A DNA stretch of 64,000 bases, taken from an uncultured Brachyspira sp. GTDB taxonomy: Bacteria; Spirochaetota; Brachyspiria; Brachyspirales; Brachyspiraceae. The notes under the pieces are model-generated. The model did no database searches. It was not told where the DNA came from and worked only from the letters and a program-made list of their open reading frames with translations. Positions 1 to 7,819 of this stretch are shown one piece after another (position 1 is the first letter of the stretch; every line of letters begins with the position of its first letter). Location of the stretch: contig NZ_CAJUPR010000001.1 in assembly GCF_910588665.1 (NCBI RefSeq), forward strand, positions 186,001 to 250,000, read 5' to 3'. The translations under genes and the position numbers were made by a program.

Positions 1-5
1 GTAAG

Positions 6-39
6 GAAAAAAAGAAAGGGCTTTATTTTTAAGCTCTTT
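6..39 (-). terminator. Terminator of galM
   Basis: On the minus strand a 9-bp stem (arms 15-23 and 31-39, one G-U pair, 7-nt loop) is followed by a T-rich tract (6-14), just beyond the galM stop codon. Confidence 0.7.
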
Positions 40-48
40 TATTATGTC

Positions 49-1056
49 TTAAATCAAACCGAATTTATATATTGTTCTGTGATTATATTCTCTGTCAGGA
101 TAAAGTATAATGCTTGGAAAATGATTAAAGTTTAGAGAGCATGATAAATACTGAGCCTCTAAGCAAAACGCTTCATGTTTATTCAATATCTGATTTCTTA
201 CTTTGCAGTTATTAAGAGAATTAGCAGTATAAAATAGTATGGAAGGCATAGTGGTAAATACTTCCAAACTAATAGATGTTTTTTCGGATATTACTTTAAC
301 TCTTTGCTTGTTTATGTCATTATCATCAAATATAAAGCATGTGTCGCATCCTTCTTTGGCTTTTATTATTTCATCTATTTTTTTTGATTTAGTAAAATCA
401 TAAGGCGTATTTTTAGTTTTTAGTATTTCTCCTGAAGTTATTTCGTTTTCATCATCTGCAAGATAGTATTCGGCGTTTATATATATTTCATGATCATTTA
501 TTTTTCCTCCTCCATTTAAATTAAAGTATGAATGATTCATAATATTTAAAGGAGTCGGTTTATCTGTTGTGGCAATATAGTCTATTATTATTTCATTTTC
601 ATTTGTCATAGTATATTTTACCATAAGATTTAAATTGCCGGGATATCCTTCCTCTTTATCTTTTGAAACATAGGAAAATAATACTTCATTATCTTTTTTT
701 TGATTTGAATTATATATTACATAAGAAAGTCCGTTTATTCCGCCATGCGTATGGTCTGGATATTTGTTAGGAGTTATATTATATTCTCTGTCATCTATTT
801 TAAATTTAGCACCTATAGTTCGTCCTGCAGTCCTTCCAACGGTAGCGCCCATATGTCCGTTTTTGACTTTATTGCTGTAAAACTCTATATCATCTGAACC
901 AAATGCCGTTTCTATTTCATTTCCGTTTTTATCTTTAAAAAATATACCCGTTATACTGGCGCCAACTTCCGCAAGTTTTACCTTTAATCCGTTATCATTT
1001 TCCAATGTATAAAGATATGAATTTTTTCCAAAGTCTTCTCTTTTTGATTTGAACAT
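49..1056 (-). CDS. galM: Galactose mutarotase (aldose 1-epimerase)
   Basis: Interconverts alpha and beta anomers of galactose or glucose in the cytosol, feeding galactokinase in the Leloir pathway. The 335-aa length is normal for the family. Visible motifs are GRTAGR (75-79 region), HTHGG near 102-106, NHSYFNL with the presumed catalytic His175, and CLEAQ with the presumed catalytic base Glu300. The ATG is preceded by AAGGAT. It lies 60 nt downstream of yjbQ on the same strand and probably shares its promoter. A galactokinase gene is about 8 kb away, so galactose use is split over two loci. Family assignment is firm; sugar preference is not visible. Confidence 0.92.
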   Translation of the reverse strand: MFKSKREDFGKNSYLYTLENDNGLKVKLAEVGASITGIFFKDKNGNEIETAFGSDDIEFYSNKVKNGHMGATVGRTAGRTIGAKFKIDDREYNITPNKYPDHTHGGINGLSYVIYNSNQKKDNEVLFSYVSKDKEEGYPGNLNLMVKYTMTNENEIIIDYIATTDKPTPLNIMNHSYFNLNGGGKINDHEIYINAEYYLADDENEITSGEILKTKNTPYDFTKSKKIDEIIKAKEGCDTCFIFDDNDINKQRVKVISEKTSISLEVFTTMPSILFYTANSLNNCKVRNQILNKHEAFCLEAQYLSCSLNFNHFPSIILYPDREYNHRTIYKFGLI

Positions 1057-1116
1057 ACTAATATCCTTATAATTATTTTTATATATTATATATAATTTTT
1101 ATTTGTTTGAGTATGA

Positions 1117-1512
1117 TTATTTAGAAATTATCTGCACATAAACTTTTCTGTTTCTTGAACCGTCAAATTCAAAAAAATAAATATTCTGCCAAGTTCCTAA
1201 CACTATTTTATAGTTTTCTATTATCACAGTTAAGCTAGGAGCAATAAGGGAAGACAGAACATGGGCTTGAGAATTTCCTTCTCTATGCTCATAATTATCA
1301 TGCTGAGGCACCAATTTATTAAAAGCATTCTTCATATCAAAAACCACGTCTGGGTCAGCATTTTCATTTATTCCTACAGCGGCTGTAGTATGAGGTACAA
1401 ATATTAGGGCAATTCCATTTTCTGTATTTTCTTCATCAACGCATTTTTGAACTTCGTTTGTGATATCCTCTATATCAAATCTTGCTTTAGTTTTTACATT
1501 TATGGTATGCAT
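1117..1512 (-). CDS. yjbQ: YjbQ/UPF0047 family protein
   Basis: A 131-aa single-domain protein of the YjbQ (UPF0047) family. Members show weak thiamine-phosphate synthase activity, but their main role is unsettled. Conserved features are the FVPHTTAAV block near residue 40, the N-rich NENADPDV segment, HREGNSQAH near 77-85, and the LGTWQNIYFFEFDG block near the C-terminus. The ATG has a good AAAGGAT ribosome binding site. First gene of a probable two-gene unit with galM, which has no obvious functional link. Confidence 0.88.
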   Translation of the reverse strand: MHTINVKTKARFDIEDITNEVQKCVDEENTENGIALIFVPHTTAAVGINENADPDVVFDMKNAFNKLVPQHDNYEHREGNSQAHVLSSLIAPSLTVIIENYKIVLGTWQNIYFFEFDGSRNRKVYVQIISK

Positions 1513-1532
1513 TATTATATCCTTTTATTTTT

Positions 1533-1561
1533 ATATTAAATTATAACAATATGTTTGTCAA
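1533..1561 (-). promoter_or_regulatory. Promoter of yjbQ-galM
   Basis: Minus-strand TTGACA (1561-1556), 17-nt spacer, TAATAT (1538-1533), about 20 nt upstream of the yjbQ ATG. A 14-bp A/T palindrome lies nearby at 1572-1585. Confidence 0.6.
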
Positions 1562-1650
1562 CTTTGCTCTATTTATTATAATAAAAATATTTTTTACATA
1601 TAGAAGTTTAATTGTTTTATAATAATAGATGAATATAAAACATAGAACTA

Positions 1651-1679
1651 TTGAAAAACTTACTTTAAAACATTATACT
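1651..1679 (+). promoter_or_regulatory. Promoter of tldD-tldE
   Basis: TTGAAA (1651-1656), 17-nt spacer, TATACT (1674-1679), 31 nt before the tldD ATG, which has GAGGT as ribosome binding site. Confidence 0.65.
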
Positions 1680-1710
1680 AATGATGTAATATTAAATTAT
1701 GAGGTTATAG

Positions 1711-3099
1711 ATGAAATATTTTAATTTTGATAAGGATTTTCTGCATACTATATTGGAGGAAGCTTTAAAAAACGGAGGCGAGTATGCAGATTTATTTTTT
1801 GAAGATACAAAAGTTAATTCATTATCCTATTTAGATTCTAAAGTTGATGATATGAGTCTAGGCAATAATTACGGAGTTGGTTTAAGGGTTATAGTTAATA
1901 AAAAAACAATATATTTATATACTAATGATACAGGCAATGACAGTCTTATAAATTTAGCAAAAAGTGTCTCCTCTATTGTAAATGATAAAAGGCATATAGT
2001 TAAAGATTTTATTCAGTCAAATGAAAAAGATAATCATCGGCCGCATATAAATCCTTTTGACATTAACTTTGATGAAAAAATACAAACGCTTTCATATTTG
2101 GATAAAACAGCAAGAGGCGTATCTGATAAAATAAAGCAGGTTAATCTGAGATACAGCGAAAAGCGCAGGAATATTTTAGTATGCGCAAGCAATGGAATAT
2201 TAAAAGAAGATTCTCAGACTTATGTCAGACTTGTTATGGTGTCAATGGCTTCTGACGGAATTAATACACAGACATCGGGCAGAACTAAGGGGGCTTTGGA
2301 CGGATATCAGGTTATAAGAGATTTAAACTTAAAAGAGATGGCCTTATCAGCCGCCGATTCGGCAATAAGAATGCTTAATTCTAAATATCCTAAATCAGGT
2401 AAATATCCTGTTGTTATAGATAATGCATTCGGAGGCGTGATATTCCATGAAGCCTGCGGACATGCTTTAGAAGCCACAACCGTTGCGGATAATGCAAGCG
2501 TATTTTGCAATAAATTAGGCGAAAAAATAGCTTCGGATACAGTTACAGCCATTGATGACGGTACTATAAAAAATGCTTGGGGAAGCTATAATATTGATGA
2601 TGAGGGAAATGATGCACAGAGAACGGTATTAATAGAGAATGGTATATTAAAAAGCTATTTGGTTGATGAACTTGGAGCTATAAAGATGAATCATAAAGTT
2701 ACAGGAAGCGCCAGAAGAGAAAGTTATAAATATCCTCCTACCTCAAGAATGAGAAATACATTTATAGATAATGGAAATTCAAGTTTTGAAGATTTGATTT
2801 CGGGTATAGAATACGGGCTTTATGCCAAAAAAATGGGCGGCGGTTCTGTGGATCCTGCCACAACAGATTATAATTTTTCTGTTTCGGAAGGATATTTAAT
2901 AGAAAACGGTAAAATTACAGAACCTGTAAGAGGCGCCACACTTATAGGACGCGGTTATGAAACTCTTATGAATATTGATGCCGTATCATCAAACTTGGAA
3001 TTGGCTGACGGTATTTGCGGAAGTATTTCAGGGTCTGTGCCTACTACGGTTGGGCAGCCTTCCATAAGGGTAAAAGAATTAACGGTCGGAGGAAGATAG
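1711..3099 (+). CDS. tldD: TldD-type metalloprotease subunit
   Basis: Catalytic half of the TldD/TldE peptidase, a cytosolic heterodimer that degrades unfolded peptides and in some bacteria matures ribosomally made peptides such as microcin B17. The family's metal-binding HExxxH motif is present as HEACGH at residues 246-251, and the glycine-rich C-terminal region is conserved. The 462-aa length is typical. It is followed directly by tldE: the TAG stop shares its G with the GTG start of the next gene, so the two are translationally coupled. No peptide-precursor gene is seen nearby, so a housekeeping proteolytic role is the simpler inference. Confidence 0.9.
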   Translation: MKYFNFDKDFLHTILEEALKNGGEYADLFFEDTKVNSLSYLDSKVDDMSLGNNYGVGLRVIVNKKTIYLYTNDTGNDSLINLAKSVSSIVNDKRHIVKDFIQSNEKDNHRPHINPFDINFDEKIQTLSYLDKTARGVSDKIKQVNLRYSEKRRNILVCASNGILKEDSQTYVRLVMVSMASDGINTQTSGRTKGALDGYQVIRDLNLKEMALSAADSAIRMLNSKYPKSGKYPVVIDNAFGGVIFHEACGHALEATTVADNASVFCNKLGEKIASDTVTAIDDGTIKNAWGSYNIDDEGNDAQRTVLIENGILKSYLVDELGAIKMNHKVTGSARRESYKYPPTSRMRNTFIDNGNSSFEDLISGIEYGLYAKKMGGGSVDPATTDYNFSVSEGYLIENGKITEPVRGATLIGRGYETLMNIDAVSSNLELADGICGSISGSVPTTVGQPSIRVKELTVGGR

Positions 3100-4454
3100 T
3101 GAATAGTTTTGTAAGTAGAATTAAAGAGATATATAATGTTGTCAAAAATAAAGCTAAAGATATTGATGAAATAGAAGTATATATGTCTGAAAGCGGAGAA
3201 GAATGCTTCAGTGTGAGAGAAAGGGATTTGGATATGTATACATTTGCAGAATCGGGAGGTATAGGCTTAAGACTTATAAAAGATGGAAAGGTTGGAATAA
3301 GTTTTACTGAAAAAATTGATTCAGATATCAGCGGCGTCAATATAGAAAATCTTATTAAGAATGCAGAAATATCTTTGTCTTATGCAGAATCCGAACGGGA
3401 TTATAATGTTTTAATAGAAGAAGATGATGAAAAAACTTATGATATGACAAATAATGATATTGAAGGCTTATCTAATGATGAATTGAAAAAAATATCATTA
3501 TCCATAGAAGATAAATTATACTCTCTTGACAAAAGAATAGTCAATATACCTTCCGCAGGTTTGGAAAAGTATAATTTTATAAAATGCATAATAAACAGCA
3601 ATGGAATATGCAAAGCTGAGAAGCAAAACAGCATAGCATATTATGCCGAAGTAATAGCAAAAGACTCAGATTCCACAAAAACTTTTTATGACGCTTATTA
3701 TTCAAGAAATGCTGTATTTGATATAAACTCTTTTACAAAAAATATAGCCGATAATGTTATAAATAAACTCGGCGCAAAAAACATAGAAAGCGGAAAATAT
3801 AAAACTGTATTTACCAGCGAAGCTATGAGAACCATTATAGGTGCTTATTTATCTTTATTCTCATCGGAAGCCGTACAAAAAAAGATGTCTCTGTTTGATG
3901 GTAAGTTAAATAAAAAAGTGGCAAGCAGTATTATAAATATAAAAGATATTCCAATATTTGATAATGGACTTGCAAATACTAATTTTGATGGTGAAGGCTC
4001 TTCAACAAAGGAGCTAAGTATTATAACGGACGGAATACTGAATAGTTATTTATATAATAATTATACTGCAAGAAAGGAGAATAGAAAAACAACATCGCAT
4101 GCTTCAAGAGGATTTAAAACTTCTATAGGCATATCATGTCATAATTTTATTTTAGAAAACGGAAATAATAAGAGGGAGGATTTAATTTCTCAGATAGATA
4201 ACGGAGTTTTAGTAAACTCTTTAACGGGTGTTCATTCGGGAGTTAATGTATTAAGCGGCGATTTTTCCCTACAGGCTGAGGGAATAAAAATAGAAAAAGG
4301 AAAATTATCATATACTGCAAATCCGTTTGTAGTTTCGGGCAATATATTGGACTTTTTAAATAATATAGAAATACTGGCAGACGATACTGATTATCATCAT
4401 TCGTCTATATATGCTCCAAGCGCTTTAATTAGGGATATTTCGTTTGCTTCATAA
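3099..4454 (+). CDS. tldE: TldE/PmbA-type metalloprotease partner subunit
   Basis: Second subunit of the TldD/TldE complex (451 aa). It resembles TldD in fold but lacks the HExxxH motif, as expected of TldE/PmbA. I place the start at the GTG at 3099, overlapping the tldD TAG by one base. GGAGGAAG lies about 3-5 nt upstream, and the protein then begins MNSFVSRIKEIYN. The frame stays open upstream to 3015, but that stretch lies inside tldD. Conserved blocks include GGIGLRLI near residue 50 and the C-terminal VSGNILDFL. Followed 62 nt later by the histidine kinase. Confidence 0.88.
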   Translation: MNSFVSRIKEIYNVVKNKAKDIDEIEVYMSESGEECFSVRERDLDMYTFAESGGIGLRLIKDGKVGISFTEKIDSDISGVNIENLIKNAEISLSYAESERDYNVLIEEDDEKTYDMTNNDIEGLSNDELKKISLSIEDKLYSLDKRIVNIPSAGLEKYNFIKCIINSNGICKAEKQNSIAYYAEVIAKDSDSTKTFYDAYYSRNAVFDINSFTKNIADNVINKLGAKNIESGKYKTVFTSEAMRTIIGAYLSLFSSEAVQKKMSLFDGKLNKKVASSIINIKDIPIFDNGLANTNFDGEGSSTKELSIITDGILNSYLYNNYTARKENRKTTSHASRGFKTSIGISCHNFILENGNNKREDLISQIDNGVLVNSLTGVHSGVNVLSGDFSLQAEGIKIEKGKLSYTANPFVVSGNILDFLNNIEILADDTDYHHSSIYAPSALIRDISFAS

Positions 4455-4481
4455 ATTAATTTTTATGCTGTTTTTTCAGTA

Positions 4482-4509
4482 TTGAAGTTTTTTTTATTTT
4501 TATTATACT
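4482..4509 (+). promoter_or_regulatory. Promoter abutting histidine kinase start (leaderless)
   Basis: TTGAAG (4482-4487), 16-nt spacer, TATACT (4504-4509). Only 7 nt separate the -10 from the ATG at 4517, and there is no Shine-Dalgarno sequence. Transcription should begin at or next to the start codon. Confidence 0.55.
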
Positions 4510-4516
4510 TTATAAA

Positions 4517-5698
4517 ATGAATAGAACCAGTCAGTTTTTTGATAAAATTCTGCAGAACTTCAATAAAGTTTCTGATGATGAAAAAAAGAATATGTTTCAA
4601 AGATTATGCACTCTTTTATATTCTCAGAATGCTATTATAGAAAATCTTGAAGAGGGCATAATAGCAATAGATAATAAAGACATTATACAGGGAATAAATA
4701 AAAAGGCATGTTTTTTATTTTCAATACCTAGAAATTGCGAAGGAAAGCCTATATTAAAATATATTAATTCCAGCGATATATTAAATACAGTATCAGAGCT
4801 TATCAATAACAATAACAGAAAAACTAAGCTCCTGAAAGACAATGATAATGAAAGAATACTTCAAGTAAATATACTTCCGATAGGCGACAGCGGAAGAATT
4901 ATAGGCACGCTTATAAAGGCATCGGATATAACTAAAACTTATGAAAGCGCTCAGAAACTTAAAAGAGCCGAACAGTTGGCTTCTCTTACAACTCTTGTCG
5001 CAGGTGTTGCTCATGAAATAAAAAACCCTCTCGGATCTATTTCAATATATGTCCAGCTTATAGATAAAATCATAAAAAAAAATATTGATAATGACTGCCA
5101 ATGCTATAAAGATTTTAAAGAATATTCTGATATTATAAAAGAAGAGATAGGAAGGCTGGAAGAGACTATCAATTCATTTTTGTTTTCGGTACGCAAGCTG
5201 GAACTTAATATCGAAGATGTTAATATTAATGAGCTTATACTTTCTACAGTATCATTTTTAAAATATGAAATAGAAAAAAATAATATCAATATAGATATAA
5301 AATTTGACAGGGATAATTTAATATTGAAATTAGATGAGAAGTATATAAAACAGTCGCTTATTAATATAATACAAAATGCAATAGATGCTATGAGCTATAA
5401 TAAAAATAATAGGAAAAAAGAGATTTATATAAAATTAAAAACTATGGATAATTATGCAGTTATAAGCATAAAGGATACGGGTATCGGAGTTAAGGAAGAA
5501 GCTTTTAATAAAATATTTGAGCCTTATTATACTACAAAAAGACATGGAACAGGATTAGGACTTACAAATGTTGTCCGTATAATAGAAGCACATAATGGAA
5601 ATATTAAAATAGAAAGCAGATACGGAAAGGGAAGCAATTTTATAATCAAGCTTCCTTTAAAAGAAGAGAATCAAAAATTTTTAAATACGGATTTATAA
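4517..5698 (+). CDS. Cytosolic PAS-domain sensor histidine kinase (NtrB/AtoS type)
   Basis: A 393-aa sensor kinase with no membrane segment, so it senses an intracellular cue. Order: N-terminal helix, PAS domain about 36-140, HisKA dimerisation domain with phospho-accepting His166 in AHEIKNPL, then an ATPase domain with N-box Asn287 (NIIQNAIDA), G1 box DTGIGV (320-325) and G2 box GTGLGL (344-349). The next gene, 3 nt on, encodes an NtrC-family regulator and is its obvious partner. The signal is unknown. The gene lacks a ribosome binding site and its promoter abuts the ATG. Confidence 0.88.
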   Translation: MNRTSQFFDKILQNFNKVSDDEKKNMFQRLCTLLYSQNAIIENLEEGIIAIDNKDIIQGINKKACFLFSIPRNCEGKPILKYINSSDILNTVSELINNNNRKTKLLKDNDNERILQVNILPIGDSGRIIGTLIKASDITKTYESAQKLKRAEQLASLTTLVAGVAHEIKNPLGSISIYVQLIDKIIKKNIDNDCQCYKDFKEYSDIIKEEIGRLEETINSFLFSVRKLELNIEDVNINELILSTVSFLKYEIEKNNINIDIKFDRDNLILKLDEKYIKQSLINIIQNAIDAMSYNKNNRKKEIYIKLKTMDNYAVISIKDTGIGVKEEAFNKIFEPYYTTKRHGTGLGLTNVVRIIEAHNGNIKIESRYGKGSNFIIKLPLKEENQKFLNTDL

Positions 5699-5701
5699 AT
5701 T

Positions 5702-7045
5702 ATGCCTAAAATATTAGTAATAGACGATGAAAAAAATATAAGAGACGGTATTAAAAAGTCATTGGAGTTTGAAGGTTATGAAGTTGCAGTTTCAGAAAAC
5801 GGAGATAAGGGTATAGAAATAGTTTATAAAGGGGGAATAGATTTAGTTATAACGGATTTAAAAATGCCTGAAAAGACAGGAGAAGAATTTTTAAAAGATG
5901 TTTTAGATTTTGACAGACATATACCTGTTATAATATTAACTGGACATGGCAATGTTGAAACTGCTGTTGAGATGATGAGGCTTGGAGCTTATGATTTTAT
6001 GACAAAGCCTTTTAATCTTGATAAAATGCTTCTTATAATAGCGAGGGCTTTAGAGAGCAGAAATATAAAAAAGACAAAAGAAACATTAGAAAAAAGAGTT
6101 GATTATAATGAAAGCTTTTACGGTATGATAGGTCATAGTCCGAAAATGCTTAAAGTCTATGAGGCGGTAAAGCAGGTTGCAAGAACTAAAGTTACGGTTC
6201 TTATAGAAGGTGAAAGTGGTACTGGAAAGGAATTGGTGGCTAATGCCATACATCAGATATCGGATAGATCTAAACAGCCTTATATAACGGTTAACTGTGC
6301 GGCTCTTTCAGAGGGTGTTTTGGAAAGCGAATTGTTCGGACATGAAAAAGGTTCTTTTACTGGAGCTATTGATAAAAAGATAGGAAGATTTGAAGCCGCA
6401 AATAAAGGCACAATATTTTTAGATGAAATAGGAGAAATAAATCAGTCCGTTCAGGTAAAGCTTTTAAGAGTTCTTGAGGAGAGAGTTATTGAAAGAGTAG
6501 GGTCAAATAACCCGATAGATGTAGATATAAGAGTTATTGCTGCTACAAATAAGAAATTATCTGAAGAGATAAAAGAAGGAAAGTTCAGAGAGGATTTGTA
6601 TTACAGACTTAATGTTATAAAAATAGAAATGCCTCCTCTCAGAGACAGAAGAGAGGATATACCGATTTTAATAGATAATTTTATAAGAGAGTTTTCTAAT
6701 GTTCACTCTATAGAAATAAAATCTGTTGATAAAAAAGTGTATAAAATATTATCATCATTGAAATGGGAAGGAAATGTAAGAGAATTAAGAAATACTATAG
6801 AAACTATGGTTGTTATGTGTAAGGACGGCAATATTGATGAAAGCAATATACCAGATTGGGCATTAAAAAATACCGTTAATTACGGATTTAAAGTTGATGG
6901 GAATGTTTCTTTGGAAGAACTTGAGAGAATGTATATTAATTATCTTCTTAGCCATAATAATTTTAATAAGGCTCAAGTTGCTAAAATCTTGGGTATTGAG
7001 AGGGCTACATTATACAGAAAACTGAAGGAAGATACTAAAGAATAA
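5702..7045 (+). CDS. NtrC-family sigma-54-dependent response regulator
   Basis: A 447-aa enhancer-binding activator. Receiver domain 1-120 with phospho-acceptor Asp52 (TDLKMP) and Lys102 (TKPF). AAA+ domain about 140-370 with Walker A GESGTGKE (170-177), the sigma-54-contacting loop GSFTGA (217-222) and Walker B FLDEIGE (239-245). A Fis-type helix-turn-helix lies at 419-441 (NKAQVAKILGIERATLYRKL). It implies that the genome encodes RpoN. It is co-transcribed with the preceding kinase (3-nt gap, no strong ribosome binding site of its own). Target genes cannot be read from the window. Confidence 0.92.
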   Translation: MPKILVIDDEKNIRDGIKKSLEFEGYEVAVSENGDKGIEIVYKGGIDLVITDLKMPEKTGEEFLKDVLDFDRHIPVIILTGHGNVETAVEMMRLGAYDFMTKPFNLDKMLLIIARALESRNIKKTKETLEKRVDYNESFYGMIGHSPKMLKVYEAVKQVARTKVTVLIEGESGTGKELVANAIHQISDRSKQPYITVNCAALSEGVLESELFGHEKGSFTGAIDKKIGRFEAANKGTIFLDEIGEINQSVQVKLLRVLEERVIERVGSNNPIDVDIRVIAATNKKLSEEIKEGKFREDLYYRLNVIKIEMPPLRDRREDIPILIDNFIREFSNVHSIEIKSVDKKVYKILSSLKWEGNVRELRNTIETMVVMCKDGNIDESNIPDWALKNTVNYGFKVDGNVSLEELERMYINYLLSHNNFNKAQVAKILGIERATLYRKLKEDTKE

Positions 7046-7134
7046 ATTTCAATACTGCTGCAGAGTTTTAATAAATATATAAGTATTATATAAATAATAA
7101 AAGTAAAATAATAGTTTGCTCAATATATAATTTC

Positions 7135-7599
7135 TTATTTTACTGCAGTCATAATTATATCGCCTGCGGATACATCTCTGAAATCAGTTTTATCTAATGA
7201 TTTTAATTCTGAAAAATTAGGTATTATGATAGGCGAAGTAATATCATATTCTTTTTCTACTTCTGATTTTTCAAATTCTATTAATAAAGTGCCTGCTTTA
7301 ACTTTATCGCCTTCTTTTACATGAGCTTTGAAATACTTACCGCCTAATTTAACTGTATCCATTCCAATATGTATAAGTATTTCAACGCCTTTAGATGATA
7401 AGCCTATTGCATGATTACTGTCAACCATTGTGATAACTTCTCCGTCAACAGGCGAATATACTTTGCCTTCAGAAGGTATTACAGCCATTCCGTCACCTAA
7501 TGCTTTGCTTGAAAATGCCTCATCTTTAACTTCCGTAACATCAATTAATTTGCCCTTTATAGGACTTTTTATTTCTATTTTTTTAGAGAATAATCCCAT
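7135..7599 (-). CDS. crr: PTS glucose-family IIA component (Crr-like)
   Basis: A 154-aa soluble EIIA of the glucose superfamily. It accepts phosphate from HPr and passes it to a IIB domain. The two active histidines are visible: His63 in SNHAIGL and the phosphorylated His77 in ILIHIGMDTV. TAGGAGGC precedes the ATG. It is divergent from nagE, whose product has fused IIC and IIB domains but no IIA, so this protein is its likely phosphodonor. The N-terminus begins MGLFSKK, as is common for stand-alone IIA proteins. Confidence 0.9.
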   Translation of the reverse strand: MGLFSKKIEIKSPIKGKLIDVTEVKDEAFSSKALGDGMAVIPSEGKVYSPVDGEVITMVDSNHAIGLSSKGVEILIHIGMDTVKLGGKYFKAHVKEGDKVKAGTLLIEFEKSEVEKEYDITSPIIIPNFSELKSLDKTDFRDVSAGDIIMTAVK

Positions 7600-7622
7600 A
7601 TAATGCCTCCTAATTTTTTATA

Positions 7623-7651
7623 ATTTTATCATAAATATTTTTGAAAGTAAA
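7623..7651 (-). promoter_or_regulatory. Promoter of the IIA gene
   Basis: Minus-strand TTTACT (7651-7646), 17-nt spacer, TAAAAT (7628-7623), 23 nt upstream of the ATG. Confidence 0.45.
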
Positions 7652-7700
7652 TAACTTTATTTGAAAAAATTATGTATAACTAATTTAATATGGTTAATAC

Positions 7701-7729
7701 TTGATAATATCAAAAATAAGTATTATACT
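7701..7729 (+). promoter_or_regulatory. nagE promoter with palindrome over the -35
   Basis: TTGATA (7701-7706), 17-nt spacer, TATACT (7724-7729). The -35 is the left half of a perfect palindrome, TTGATAATATCAA (7701-7713), a candidate operator. The predicted transcription start is near 7736. Confidence 0.6.
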
Positions 7730-7739
7730 AATAATAGGT

Positions 7740-7775
7740 AACAAATTGCAGGATTTCAAAAGCCTGCAATTTGTT
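7740..7775 (+). promoter_or_regulatory. 13-bp perfect hairpin at 5' end of nagE mRNA
   Basis: Arms AACAAATTGCAGG (7740-7752) and its exact complement (7763-7775) flank a 10-nt loop, only a few bases after the predicted start site and 36 nt before the ribosome binding site. No T-run follows, so it is not an intrinsic terminator. It may be an operator, an RNA-binding antiterminator-type site or an mRNA-stabilising stem. Confidence 0.6.
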
Positions 7776-7819
7776 AATAAATAATATGAACTATTATTTT
7801 GTATTTTTATGGAGGATAT

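Noticed and set aside
2307..2552. Long antisense ORFs inside tldD and many other genes
   Set aside because: They are shadows of strongly coding frames, with no ribosome binding sites or recognisable domains.
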